Below, one piece after another: positions 1 through 8,315 of a stretch of DNA of 35,863 bases. The stretch is from positions 1 to 35,863 of the forward strand of contig JAEWNA010000041.1 in the NCBI GenBank assembly GCA_023392975.1, given 5' to 3'. The stretch's first letter is position 1. Each line of letters begins with the position of its first letter. Below the pieces are notes generated by a model. The model saw nothing but the letters and a program-made list of their open reading frames with translations. It did not search any database and was not told the origin of the DNA. The position numbers and the translations under genes are program-made. The DNA comes from Pseudomonadota bacterium (GTDB taxonomy: Bacteria; Pseudomonadota; Gammaproteobacteria; Xanthomonadales; Xanthomonadaceae).

Positions 1-1768
1 GCGCGTAGGTCTCGATCGCGGGATCGGCCTCGGCGGCGGCCAGGAACGCGGCGCGCAGGCCACCGTCGCGATCGTCGCAGGGGGCATGGGTCGTCACCGA
101 TTTGCGCACCGGCAGCGACCGGCCCCGACGGAGCATGCGGGGCGGCGCATCGGACAGCCGCTCCGCAGGCGTCCCCGCGGGGGCGGTGCAGTCCGGCGGG
201 AGGGCCAGGTCGTATGCCGCGGCGCCGGCCTGCGGCCCCGGCAGGAAGACGTCGTCCGTCGCCGGGGTGTCGTCGCCGGCCGGCGGCGCATGCGGCAACC
301 CGTCGTAATCCGACCGGCAGCGCGGATCGTCGATCACCGCCAGCACGTCCAGCCGGTGGCGAGGTGGCCGGCCGAGGCCCGCGCGCTCCAGCGTCTCGGC
401 GCGCAGCTCGGCGAACTCCGGCTCCGGCCACAGCAGGGCCGCGCCGGCGGACAGGATCGCCTCGGCGGTCGCCGCGGCGGTGTCCGGTGCGCGATGGCTG
501 CGCAGCGCGACCACGACGCAGACCCGCGCATCGGCCACGCTCGCCTGCGGCGGCAGGGTGTCCAGCACCACGCGGACCGCCGGTGCCGGCACGGCGTCCT
601 GCGCCGATGCCACCGCGTCGGCGGCGAAGCCGGCGTCGCGCAGCCAGTGTCGCACCGCCCGCAGCGTGGCCGGCGCATCGCAGAGCAGGGCCATCCGCGG
701 ACGACGCGCGGGATCGAGCGCGACGAAGGCGGCGTCGCGGGCCTGCAGTTCGCGCAGGCCGGCGTCCAGCTGCGCACGATGGACGCGGCTCAGGCAGGGC
801 CGCAATCCGGCGCGTCGGGGCGGGATCGCGGGCAGCGGCGCGCAGGCGCCGTCGATCGGCACCAGCGTCGGCAGCTTGCCGGCGCCGCGGCGGATCGCGC
901 GTGCGGCATCGAAGCTGGTCAGCGGTTCGGGGCCGGTCTCGCTCGTATGCGTGCGCAGGTCCACGCGCAGGCGCGCGGACGTCGCGCCACCGACGCGACG
1001 CTCGGCGATCAGGGTCAGCGGCCCTGCGGGCACGGGGCCGGCGGCAGTGGCGTCGATCACGCGCAGCGCCGGCGACGGTCCGGCGAACGCCGTGCCCAGC
1101 CAGGCGGAGAACGCGGCGCGCCGACCCGGCGGCAGGAACAACCGGAGGTGGCGCTGCAGGCTTGCGGTGTCGCGGGTCGACAGTGCGTCGCGCACCCGCG
1201 CCGCGATGCCGGGGGTCGCCGCGATCACGGTCATCCGCCAACGCCCCGCGGAATCGCCGGCGGCTTGCGCCCAGCGCCAGACGATCAACGCCTGCAGCAC
1301 CCAGCGCAGGCCTGTCCCCGGTGCGAGCCGCAGCGCGTGGTGGGCGCGATCCGGGATGCCGGGAAGTTCGCGCAACGCCGGCGACCCGCAGGCGCGGCGA
1401 TGCAGCGTGTCGGCATCGTCGCTGCGGAACGCCTCGTGCGCCAGCAGCAGGTGGACCAGCGCCTGCCGCTGCGCCGCGTTGAAGTTGCCGACCCGGGTCC
1501 GGCACACGCGCTCGGTGCACCACCAGCGCAGCAGCTCGGCACCGGCCGGCGACAGCCGCGGCAGCAGCGGCGTCGATGCGCGTCCGGTCGCGCGACTCGT
1601 GGCGGGCGTTTCCAGTTCGGCGAGCAGCCCGCGCGCCGCGTATTCCAGGGCGAGCGCCAGCGGTGGCGCCGCCACGGGAGACGTGATCGTCGTCCCGGCG
1701 ACGGCGGGCGGCGGAGCCGCTTCGCCCAGCCGCCGGTGCCGCGATCGGTCGATCCGCATGCTCGACAT
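1..1768 (-). CDS. Degenerate DEAD/DEAH helicase-like protein, type III restriction Res-like (partial, C-terminus off window)
   Basis: 589 codons are open on the minus strand and run off the left edge. The frame has no start beyond the edge, so I translated it by hand. ATG at 1768 follows a GGGAGGG purine tract by 7 nt; a second in-frame ATG lies at 1759. The layout resembles a COG3587/type III restriction Res-type helicase: an N-terminal segment with FNAAQRQAL (about 96-104), a Walker A-like APGTGLRWVLQAL (149-161), a second RecA-like region with LDPARRPRMALLCD (351-364), VCVVVALRSHRAP (416-428), then LLWPEPEFAELRAE (445-458) and LDVLAVIDDP (473-482). In active relatives the Walker motif reads GTGKT; here Lys and Thr are Leu and Arg. 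I find no DEAH box, and the motif VI arginine segment is replaced by an Ala-rich stretch. I infer a catalytically dead homologue or a decaying gene. Family assignment is from motif memory; moderate confidence. Confidence 0.55.
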   Translation of the reverse strand, partial: MSSMRIDRSRHRRLGEAAPPPAVAGTTITSPVAAPPLALALEYAARGLLAELETPATSRATGRASTPLLPRLSPAGAELLRWWCTERVCRTRVGNFNAAQRQALVHLLLAHEAFRSDDADTLHRRACGSPALRELPGIPDRAHHALRLAPGTGLRWVLQALIVWRWAQAAGDSAGRWRMTVIAATPGIAARVRDALSTRDTASLQRHLRLFLPPGRRAAFSAWLGTAFAGPSPALRVIDATAAGPVPAGPLTLIAERRVGGATSARLRVDLRTHTSETGPEPLTSFDAARAIRRGAGKLPTLVPIDGACAPLPAIPPRRAGLRPCLSRVHRAQLDAGLRELQARDAAFVALDPARRPRMALLCDAPATLRAVRHWLRDAGFAADAVASAQDAVPAPAVRVVLDTLPPQASVADARVCVVVALRSHRAPDTAAATAEAILSAGAALLWPEPEFAELRAETLERAGLGRPPRHRLDVLAVIDDPRCRSDYDGLPHAPPAGDDTPATDDVFLPGPQAGAAAYDLALPPDCTAPAGTPAERLSDAPPRMLRRGRSLPVRKSVTTHAPCDDRDGGLRAAFLAAAEADPAIETYA

Positions 1769-1802
1769 CCCCAAGCCCTCCCTGCCGTCGGTGGTGGCGC
1801 AC

Positions 1803-1845
1803 GCTAACAAAAAGTTTGATAAGGTACAAATCACATCTTTCCAAT
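1803..1845. promoter_or_regulatory. AT-rich divergent promoter region
   Basis: A short A+T-rich patch lies in otherwise very GC-rich DNA, between the divergent helicase-like gene (ATG 1768) and the first HTH gene (ATG 1875). It holds TTGATA (near 1816) as a possible plus-strand -35, but no clear -10. It probably carries promoters for both genes and may be an operator for the HTH protein. No exact box can be assigned. Confidence 0.4.
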
Positions 1846-1874
1846 GCCGGCGTGCACCGGCCCGACGTCAGGTG

Positions 1875-2267
1875 ATGAACAATGAACAGATCGCGTTCAG
1901 CGAAAGGCTGCGCGCAGCCCTGCAACGGGCGGGCCTCGGTGAGAGTCCGGTCGAACTGGTGCGCCTGCTCGCGCGCTTCGGTGGCGAGCCGGTGTCGCAG
2001 CAAGCCGTTTCCGGCTGGTTGAGGGGTCGCGCGATGCCAAGGCAGGCCAATCTCAGGGCGCTGGCGAAGATGCTGGCGGTCGAGCCGCAGCAGCTGCAGT
2101 ACGGCGACGACGGCAAGCGCGGACGGGAAGGGCGGGGCGTGGGCGGCCTCGACCCGCGCGACCGGCTGGCCATCGAAGCCTACCTGCAATTGCCGCCGGC
2201 CCAGCGCCGTCTGCTGCGCCAGGTCATCGACGAATTCGTCCGTTCCGGCGGGGCCCGCAAGCCCTGA
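1875..2267 (+). CDS. XRE-like HTH transcriptional regulator, copy 1
   Basis: 130-residue protein. Residues 8-75 form a helical DNA-binding domain; the segment VSQQAVSGWL (40-49) followed by RALAKML (61-67) is a typical XRE/Cro-like recognition helix pair. The C-terminal half (about 92-123) is a helical region that could mediate dimerisation, joined by a charged Gly/Arg linker. ATG at 1875 is chosen because it aligns with the start of the paralogue next door; GTG at 1872 and longer upstream starts are less likely. It is divergent from the helicase-like gene and sits about 130 bp before a close paralogue. Target and signal are unknown; autoregulation from the AT-rich divergent region is an inference. 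Confidence 0.8.
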   Translation: MNNEQIAFSERLRAALQRAGLGESPVELVRLLARFGGEPVSQQAVSGWLRGRAMPRQANLRALAKMLAVEPQQLQYGDDGKRGREGRGVGGLDPRDRLAIEAYLQLPPAQRRLLRQVIDEFVRSGGARKP

Positions 2268-2268
2268 G

Positions 2269-2293
2269 CCGGACGGGCCTGCCCTGCGTCCGG
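2269..2293. terminator. Hairpin after HTH copy 1
   Basis: A perfect 7-bp stem CCGGACG (2269-2275) / CGTCCGG (2287-2293) starts 2 nt after the stop codon. There is no T-tract, so it may be a weak or Rho-assisted terminator, or simply an mRNA 3' structure. Confidence 0.35.
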
Positions 2294-2395
2294 GTCCGGC
2301 CCGGGCGCAGCGGGCGTTGCCGCGTCAACATATTGTGGATTTGATCGCCAAGCGCGTTTTTCACACCGGGCGCCGCGCCGGCCTAAGGTCGGCGC

Positions 2396-2797
2396 ATGAA
2401 GACCGAACAAGACGCCTTCAGCGAACGCCTGCGCGCCGCCCTGCGCCAGGCGGGCATGAGCGAAAGCCCGGCCGAACTCGTGCGGCTGCTTGCCCGTTTC
2501 GGCGGCGAGCCCGTGTCCCAGCAAGCCATCTCCGGCTGGCTCAACGGCCGCGCCATGCCGCGACAGGGCAACATGCGCGCGCTGGCCCGGATGCTGTCGA
2601 TGGAACCGCAGCAGCTGCAGTTCGGCAACGACAAGCACGTGCGCGAGACCCGCGGCGAGTGGCGGATGAATCCGCACGACCAGCTCGCGATCGAGACGTT
2701 CCTCAAGCTCCCGGCGTCGCAGCGCAAGCTGGTCCGCGGCCTGATCGAGGAGCTCGCGAAGCAGCACGCACCGGCGAAGGCGGCGAAGAAGCGCTGA
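2396..2797 (+). CDS. XRE-like HTH transcriptional regulator, copy 2
   Basis: 133-residue paralogue of the preceding gene, with the same architecture and near-identical blocks: FSERLRAAL (8-16), LVRLLARFGGEPVSQQA (28-44) and GRAMPRQ (51-57). The HTH lies at about 38-67 and the helical C-terminal region at about 92-123. It ends in a Lys/Ala-rich basic tail (AKAAKKR) absent from copy 1, whose tail is different. The ATG at 2396 starts the conserved region. The 128-bp gap before it has its own lower-GC patch (2325-2345), so it probably has a separate promoter. The pair looks like a tandem duplication followed by divergence, mainly in the linker (residues 78-92) and the C-terminal tail. Function beyond DNA binding is unknown. 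Confidence 0.82.
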   Translation: MKTEQDAFSERLRAALRQAGMSESPAELVRLLARFGGEPVSQQAISGWLNGRAMPRQGNMRALARMLSMEPQQLQFGNDKHVRETRGEWRMNPHDQLAIETFLKLPASQRKLVRGLIEELAKQHAPAKAAKKR

Positions 2798-2821
2798 GGG
2801 CACGCTTTCGGCCCGACCTCC

Positions 2822-3310
2822 TGCTGTCATCCCGAGCTTTAGGCGAGGGACCTGCTTCTTCCCGGCAAACCCCGCACTGTGTCATCCCGGAGAACGCAGG
2901 GTCCAGCTTTCAAGGCTTTGCGGTGGTTCTCTTGCTGCGCTCGCTGCCGCGAGCGAGTCACCTTTCTTTGCTTGTGCACTGCGCCGCTTGCTGCGCGAAC
3001 GGCGAAGCCGGCCCGGAGGGCGAGCGCCGCAGGCGCGAGTCAAGAAAGGATCACCAAAAGAAAGCATTTCCGGCCCATGCGCATGGCGCATGGGCGCTCA
3101 GCCGCCCGCGCGCCATTGGCGCGCAAGCGGGCGTCTTTGCCCCCATCAGTCGCGCCCGGCGCGTTGCGCCGGGTGCACGGGCTTCGCGGGGTTTTTCGAC
3201 AGCACATCCGTGTGCTGGTCGAAAAACGCGCGGCTCCTGCCGCGCGCCCTGGGGGCCTGATCCGCGAAGCCCATCGCGACCAGGGGCCCCGGCAGATCAA
3301 GACCAGAGCC
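2822..3310. repeat. Structured intergenic repeat block (hairpin cluster)
   Basis: This gene-free stretch between the HTH gene and purD holds two copies of GTCATCCCG (2826-2834 and 2881-2889). It then has a dense series of inverted repeats: CCTTTCTTTG (2961-2970) against CAAGAAAGG (3041-3049); CCCATGCGC/GCGCATGGG (3074-3094); GCGCGCCA/TGGCGCGC (3108-3124); CCCGGCGC/GCGCCGGG (3155-3173); an 11-bp outer stem GGGCTTCGCGG (3179-3189) with CCGCGAAGCCC (3262-3272); inside it a 15-bp stem from TTTTTCGAC to GTCGAAAAA (3192-3226) with one bulged G; and CGCGCGGC/GCCGCGCG (3227-3246). I recall similar elements with a GTCGAAAAA stem dispersed between genes in Lysobacter and Xanthomonas. The short ORFs crossing it look like chance reading frames. 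Confidence 0.7.
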
Positions 3311-3339
3311 AGTTCATGAAGACCGTCGACAGCTGAGCC

Positions 3340-4629
3340 TCAATCCCTTTCCCGCGCCACCGCCCGCCAGCCGATGTCGCTGCGGTGGAATTCGCCGTCC
3401 CAGCCGATCTTCGCCAGCGCGGCGTAGGCCTCGCGCTGGGCGTCGGCCACGGTGTCGCCGCGGGCGCAGACGCACAGCACGCGGCCGCCGGCGGTGACGA
3501 CGCGGCCGGCATCGTCCAGCGCGGTGCCGGCGTGGAAGACCTTGGCGTGCGCCGGCTGCGGCGCGTCCAGGCCGTGGATGACGTCGCCGGTGTGCGGCGT
3601 GTCAGGGTAGGGCGAGGCGGCCATCACCACGCCCAAAGAGGGTTGCGGATTCCAGCGCGCCTCGACGGCGTGCAGGCGGCCGTCGATCGCGGCCTCGACC
3701 AGTTCCAGCAGGTCGCTGTCGAGCCGCAGCATCACCGGCTGCGTTTCCGGGTCGCCGAAGCGCACGTTGAATTCGATCACTTTCGGGGCGCCGGCCGCGT
3801 CGATCATCAGCCCTGCGTAGAGGAAGCCGGTGAACGGCACGCCGTCGGCGGCCATGCCGCGCACGGTCGGTTCGACCACCTCGCGCATCACCCGCGCATG
3901 CACCTCGGGCGTGACCACCGGCGCGGGCGAGTACGCGCCCATGCCGCCGGTGTTGGGGCCGGTGTCGCCGTCGCCCACGCGCTTGTGGTCCTGCGAGGTC
4001 GCCATCGGCAGCGCGGTGACGCCGTCGACCATCGAGATGAAGCTCGCTTCCTCGCCGTCGAGGAATTCCTCGATCACCACCCGCGCCCCGGCGGCGCCGA
4101 AGGCGTTGCCCGACAGCATGTCGCGCACCGCGGCCTCGGCTTCGTCCTGCGTCATCGCCACGATCACGCCCTTGCCCGCGGCCAGGCCGTCGGCCTTGAC
4201 CACGATCGGCGCGCCCTTCTCCTTGATGTAGGCGAGCGCGGCATCGACGTCGGTGTGCACCGCGTAGTACGCGGTCGGGATGCCGTGGCGCGCGAGGAAA
4301 TCCTTCGCGAACGCCTTGCTGCCTTCGAGCTGCGCCGCAGCGGCGGTCGGCCCGAACACGCGCAGGCCTTCGGCGCGGAAGCGGTCGACCACGCCAGCGA
4401 CCAGCGGCGCCTCCGGCCCGACCACGGTCACCGCCACGCCTTCGGCGCGCACCAGCGCGACCAGGCCGTCGATGTCCGTCGCCTTCACCGCGACGTTGCG
4501 GCATTTCGCCTCGGTCGCCGTGCCGGCGTTGCCTGGCGCGACCAGGACTTCGTCCACCCGCGGCGACTGTGCGAGCTTCCAGGCGAGGGCGTGTTCACGG
4601 CCGCCGGAACCGATGACGAGGAGTTTCAT
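3340..4629 (-). CDS. purD: Phosphoribosylamine--glycine ligase (GAR synthetase)
   Basis: 429 residues, normal length for PurD. It catalyses the second step of de novo purine synthesis, joining glycine to phosphoribosylamine with ATP in the cytosol. The N-terminal MKLLVIGSGGREHALAWKLA is diagnostic, the ATP-grasp core follows (KADGLAAGKGV at about 140-150), and NVRFGDPETQ near 290 holds the metal-binding Glu/Asn region. The start at 4629 gives the canonical N-terminus; a longer frame from 4659 adds only a low-complexity leader. GGAG lies 10 nt upstream. It is the last gene of the minus-strand series that also carries purH. The unknown secreted protein and an antiporter gene separate the two pur genes, so one transcript is possible but not shown. 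Confidence 0.97.
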   Translation of the reverse strand: MKLLVIGSGGREHALAWKLAQSPRVDEVLVAPGNAGTATEAKCRNVAVKATDIDGLVALVRAEGVAVTVVGPEAPLVAGVVDRFRAEGLRVFGPTAAAAQLEGSKAFAKDFLARHGIPTAYYAVHTDVDAALAYIKEKGAPIVVKADGLAAGKGVIVAMTQDEAEAAVRDMLSGNAFGAAGARVVIEEFLDGEEASFISMVDGVTALPMATSQDHKRVGDGDTGPNTGGMGAYSPAPVVTPEVHARVMREVVEPTVRGMAADGVPFTGFLYAGLMIDAAGAPKVIEFNVRFGDPETQPVMLRLDSDLLELVEAAIDGRLHAVEARWNPQPSLGVVMAASPYPDTPHTGDVIHGLDAPQPAHAKVFHAGTALDDAGRVVTAGGRVLCVCARGDTVADAQREAYAALAKIGWDGEFHRSDIGWRAVARERD

Positions 4630-4719
4630 GCGCGGGTGCTCCGGAAGCGGATGATGCAATGGTGTGTGGTCTGGTCGGATGGCGGTGCGGGTTGGCGCGG
4701 TCTGCAGCGCTGGAGCGCC

Positions 4720-5538
4720 TCAGAACCCCTCGTCGCACCCGTCCCGCGCCAGCACCTTCGGGTCCGGCACGTAACGCTCGCCATCGAATGGCGCCGGGAT
4801 GCTGCGCGCGACCTTGCGGCCGCCGCGTTCGCCGGCCACGTCGATGCCGAGCGCGTAGAAGCCGCGGTCGGCCTTCGCGGGATCGACATGCAGCGTGCAG
4901 TCGAGCGACACGGACTTGGCGCGGCATCCGCGATCCTCGTCCGGGTCGCAGGCGCCGCTGTTGTCGAGGTGCGTCGCGAACGACAGCCGCTCGACGAAGC
5001 GATCGTCGTCGGCCTGGTACAGCTGCACGTGCTCCGTCGACCAGCCCATCTGACTGTAGCCGCTGTGCAGCGCAAACGCGGTGCGATGGCTGCCGATCTC
5101 CACGAGTCCCACCTCGCCGGGCGTGCCCCAGCTGCCGCTCTGCAGGCCTCGCTCCTGCGCGCCGATGCGCGCCCGTGTGTCCGCGCCGCGCGGGTCGAGG
5201 AGCAGGAACAGGTCCACCTCGCCGGACTCGGCATGGCCGGCGTCGTCGAGGCTGGAACAAACGGCGATCTGCCGCGGGCCCCACGCGGATGCGCCCGTAT
5301 CCGCGCACACCTGGCGTGCGGACGGCGCGCGTGCGTCGTCCTGTCGGCGTTCGGGCTTCGCCTTCCATGCTTCGGTGAGCGAAACGGGCTCGCCGTAGAC
5401 GCCGCGCAGCAGGCGCAGGGCTTCGGCGTCGGTGACGTGGCCGGGTGCCGGCGGCGTGAGCGCCGCGGCGGGCAGGGCGATGCCGAGCAGGCTGGCGGCA
5501 AGCAGGGGCAGGGCGAATGCGAGCGTCGTGCGGGGCAT
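4720..5538 (-). CDS. Secreted protein of unknown function
   Basis: 272 residues with a clear signal peptide: MPRTT, a hydrophobic stretch (about 6-25) and an ALPAAA-type cleavage region near 25-28. The mature part is hydrophilic. It has several cysteines (VCADTG, AVCSS, CDPDEDRGCRA, LDCTLH), which suggests disulfides and a periplasmic or exported location. No domain is recognised. Its start codon overlaps the antiporter stop by one base (TGATG), so translation is probably coupled. The segment VDLFLLLDPRGAD and later YALGIDVAGERGG look like a globular beta-rich protein, but I cannot name a family. Confidence 0.8.
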   Translation of the reverse strand: MPRTTLAFALPLLAASLLGIALPAAALTPPAPGHVTDAEALRLLRGVYGEPVSLTEAWKAKPERRQDDARAPSARQVCADTGASAWGPRQIAVCSSLDDAGHAESGEVDLFLLLDPRGADTRARIGAQERGLQSGSWGTPGEVGLVEIGSHRTAFALHSGYSQMGWSTEHVQLYQADDDRFVERLSFATHLDNSGACDPDEDRGCRAKSVSLDCTLHVDPAKADRGFYALGIDVAGERGGRKVARSIPAPFDGERYVPDPKVLARDGCDEGF

Positions 5539-6623
5539 CAAGAGTCTCCGGGAGAGGCGCTGCGTCGATGCGCCATCAGGTTCCGCCACGTCACCACCGC
5601 GAGCGTGACGAGGGTGAGCGGGATCACGACGGCCTGCATCGCGAAGCGGACGTCGTCGAGCGCCGCGTGCTTCGCGGCGGCGAGCAGCAGCCAGGCGGTG
5701 TAGGCGATGTAGTAGCCGAGGAACAGCGCGCCTTCCCAGCGCGCGATGCGGTGGCCGTTGAAGAAGATCGGCAGGCAGGCCGCGGAGACCGCGACCATCA
5801 CCGGCAGGTCGAAGTGCAGCGCCGAATCCGGCACGGGCACGCCGGCGGGCGAGACCAGCGCGGTCGCCCCAAGCACCAGCAGCAGGTTGAACAGATTGCT
5901 GCCGACGATGTTGCCGACGGCGAGGTCGCGCTGCCCGCGCAGCGCCGACAGCAGCGAGGTGGCGATTTCCGGCAACGAGGTGCCGATCGCGACCACGGTC
6001 AGGCCGATTACCAGGTCGCTGAGGCCCAGCGCGGTCGCCAGCTGCGTCGCCGCATGCACCAGCAGGTTGGCGCCGCCGATCAGCAGGCCGAGGCCTACGG
6101 CCATGAACAGGAGTTGCTTCGCGATGCCGGGACGCGCCTGCGCATCGAGCGCGGGATCGGTCGGCACCGCCTGCGGGTCGCGGCGCGCCATGCGCAGCAG
6201 GAAACCGGTGTAGGCGATCGCGCCGAGCACGAGCAGCGCGCCTTCCCAGCGCGCGATGCGGCCGTCGAGCGCCATGCCGTAGCACAGCAGCGAGGCGACG
6301 ATCATCAGCGGCACGTCCAGCCACACCAGCTGCCGATGCACGACCAGCGGCACGAACAGCGCGACCAGGCCGAGGATCAGCAGCACGTTGGCGATGTTGC
6401 TGCCGACCACGTTGCCCAGCGCGAGGTCCGGCGTGCCGTGCAGCGCGCTGCCGAGGCTGATCGCCAGCTCCGGCGCGCTGGTGCCGAGCGAGACCACCGT
6501 CAGGCCCACGACGATCGGCGCCATGCCCAATGCCAGCGCCAGCCGCGACGCCCCGCGCACGAGCAGATCCGCGCCCAGGAGCAGCAGGACGAGGCCGGCG
6601 ATGAAGAACAACGCGAGGATCAT
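5538..6623 (-). CDS. CaCA-family calcium/sodium antiporter
   Basis: 361-residue inner-membrane protein with about ten hydrophobic segments. It carries the two inverted alpha-repeats of the Ca2+:cation antiporter family: GTSAPELAISLGSAL followed by GNVVGSNIANVLL (about 47-82), and GTSLPEIATSLLSAL followed by GNIVGSNLFNLLL (about 214-250). The acidic residues in the PE pairs are the ion ligands of this family. It resembles E. coli YrbG, exchanging Ca2+ for Na+ or H+; the true substrate cannot be read from sequence. It lies 31 bp downstream of purH and overlaps the next gene by one base. It is not functionally linked to purines in any obvious way. Confidence 0.93.
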   Translation of the reverse strand: MILALFFIAGLVLLLLGADLLVRGASRLALALGMAPIVVGLTVVSLGTSAPELAISLGSALHGTPDLALGNVVGSNIANVLLILGLVALFVPLVVHRQLVWLDVPLMIVASLLCYGMALDGRIARWEGALLVLGAIAYTGFLLRMARRDPQAVPTDPALDAQARPGIAKQLLFMAVGLGLLIGGANLLVHAATQLATALGLSDLVIGLTVVAIGTSLPEIATSLLSALRGQRDLAVGNIVGSNLFNLLLVLGATALVSPAGVPVPDSALHFDLPVMVAVSAACLPIFFNGHRIARWEGALFLGYYIAYTAWLLLAAAKHAALDDVRFAMQAVVIPLTLVTLAVVTWRNLMAHRRSASPGDS

Positions 6624-6654
6624 GGCGTCCCGGACGTGTCGTGATCGTCGCCGG

Positions 6655-8244
6655 TCAATGCCGGAAATGCCGCACGCCGGTGAACACCATCGCGAGGCCG
6701 TGTTCGTCGGCGGCGTCGATCACTTCCTGGTCGCGCATCGAGCCGCCGGGCTGGATCACCGCGGCGATGCCGGCCTGCGCGGCGGCGTCGATGCCGTCGC
6801 GGAACGGGAAGAAGGCGTCGCTGGCCATCACAGAGCCTTCGACGACGAGGCCTGCGTCGGCGGCCTTGATCCCGGCGATGCGCGCGGAATACACGCGGCT
6901 CATCTGACCGGCGCCGACGCCGATCGTCTGCAGGTCCTTCGCATAGACGATGGCGTTCGACTTCACGAACTTCGCCACCTGCCAGGCGAACAGGAGGTCG
7001 GCGAGCTGCGTTTCGGTCGGCGCGCGTTTGGTCACCACCTTGAGTTCGCCGGCGGTCACTTCGCGGATGTCGGCGGTCTGCATCAGCAGGCCGGAACCGA
7101 CGCGCTTGACGTCCATGTTGTTGCGGCCGTCGCCGTGCGGGATGCGCAGCACGCGCACGTTGGCCTTCTTCTTCGCGTAGGCCAGCGCCTCGTCGGCGTA
7201 GTCGGGCGCGATCAGCACTTCGACGAACTGGCGATCGAGGATCGTCTTCATCGTCGCGCCGTCGACCGGCACGTTGAAGGCGAGGATGCCGCCGAAGGCC
7301 GAGGTCGGGTCGGTGGCGTAGGCGCGCTCGTACGCGTCGAGCGCGCTGGCCGCGACCGCGACGCCGCAGGGGTTCGCGTGCTTCACGATGACGCAGGCCG
7401 GCGTCGTGGTGCCGAACTGGCGCACGCATTCCCAGGCGGCGTCGGCGTCGGCGAGGTTGTTGTAGCTCAGCTCCTTGCCCTGCAGCTGCGCGAACGTCGC
7501 CAGCGTGCCCGGCACAGGCCACAAATCACGATAGAACGTGGCCTGCTGGTGCGGGTTCTCGCCGTAGCGCAGGTCCATGACCTTCACGAAGTTGCTGTTG
7601 TTCTGCGCCGGGAACAATTGCCGCGTGCCGTCGTCGTCCAGCGACGACAGGTGGTTGCTGATGCAGGCGTCGTAGAAGGCGACGTTGTTGAACGCGGCGA
7701 CCGCGAGCTGGAACCGCGTCCTGCCGGAAAGCGCGCCGTCGTTGGCGTCGAGTTCGGCGACGAGACCGGGGTATTGCGAGGGATCGGTCGCGACCGCGAC
7801 GCGGGCGAAATTCTTGGCCGCGCTGCGCAGCATCGCCGGGCCGCCGATGTCGATGTTTTCGATCACGTCCTCGAAACTGCTGTCCGGATTCGCCGACACC
7901 GCGGCGAACGGATACAGGTTCAGCACCAGCAGGTCGATCGCGCCGATGCCGTGTTCGGCCATCACGGCGTCGTCGACGCCCGCGCGACCGAGCAGGCCGC
8001 CGTGCACCAGCGGATGCAGCGTCTTCACCCGGCCGTCCATCATTTCCGGGAAGCCGGTGACGTCGCTGACATCGCGCACCGGCAGGCCCGCCTCGCGGAT
8101 CGTCTTCGCGGTGCCGCCAGTGGAGATCAGTTCGACGCCATGGGCAGCGAGGGCGCGGGCGAGGTCGAGCAGTCCGGTCTTGTCGGACACGGACAGCAGC
8201 GCGCGGCGGATCGTCACCGGGGCGCCGGAAAGCGGGCTGGTCAT
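6655..8244 (-). CDS. purH: Bifunctional AICAR transformylase / IMP cyclohydrolase
   Basis: 529 residues, the usual length. It performs the last two steps of de novo IMP synthesis. The N-terminal MGS-like IMP cyclohydrolase domain begins with RRALLSVSDKTGLLDLA and STGGTA (12-46). The C-terminal formyl-transfer domain holds the catalytic Lys-His pair in IVKHANPCGVA (K288, H289). ATG 8244 is preceded by a perfect TATAAT 31 nt upstream (8275-8280), so purH probably has its own promoter, while read-through from fis is also possible because the two are only 71 bp apart. Confidence 0.97.
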   Translation of the reverse strand: MTSPLSGAPVTIRRALLSVSDKTGLLDLARALAAHGVELISTGGTAKTIREAGLPVRDVSDVTGFPEMMDGRVKTLHPLVHGGLLGRAGVDDAVMAEHGIGAIDLLVLNLYPFAAVSANPDSSFEDVIENIDIGGPAMLRSAAKNFARVAVATDPSQYPGLVAELDANDGALSGRTRFQLAVAAFNNVAFYDACISNHLSSLDDDGTRQLFPAQNNSNFVKVMDLRYGENPHQQATFYRDLWPVPGTLATFAQLQGKELSYNNLADADAAWECVRQFGTTTPACVIVKHANPCGVAVAASALDAYERAYATDPTSAFGGILAFNVPVDGATMKTILDRQFVEVLIAPDYADEALAYAKKKANVRVLRIPHGDGRNNMDVKRVGSGLLMQTADIREVTAGELKVVTKRAPTETQLADLLFAWQVAKFVKSNAIVYAKDLQTIGVGAGQMSRVYSARIAGIKAADAGLVVEGSVMASDAFFPFRDGIDAAAQAGIAAVIQPGGSMRDQEVIDAADEHGLAMVFTGVRHFRH

Positions 8245-8274
8245 GGGGCGGGGAACTGCGGCGGGGAGGCCGTG

Positions 8275-8280
8275 ATTATA
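8275..8280 (-). promoter_or_regulatory. purH -10 box
   Basis: On the minus strand this reads TATAAT, a perfect sigma-70 -10 hexamer, in the 71-bp gap between fis and purH. No good -35 hexamer is visible 16-18 bp upstream. The predicted transcript would have a leader of roughly 25 nt. Confidence 0.6.
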
Positions 8281-8315
8281 CCGGCACGTCCACCGGCACG
8301 CGGCTCGGGGCCGAC

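Noticed and set aside
86..1807. Long plus-strand ORF over the left region (and a 480-2267 frame)
   Set aside because: Composition is Arg/Gly/Ala-rich with no domain; it is the antisense shadow of the minus-strand helicase-like gene, whose frame carries coherent motifs. Only the part from 1875 onward is real (HTH copy 1).
3192..3226. Long hairpin read as a simple terminator for purD or the HTH gene
   Set aside because: It lies over 390 bp after the HTH stop and just over 110 bp after the purD stop, is followed by no T-run and is nested in a larger stem, so a repeat element is a better description.
2879..3319. Several short ORFs in the hairpin block
   Set aside because: They cross strong inverted repeats, have odd composition and lack ribosome-binding sites.
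4630..4659. Ten-residue N-terminal extension of PurD
   Set aside because: PurD starts with MKLLVIGSGG in the family; the extra residues have no ribosome-binding site.
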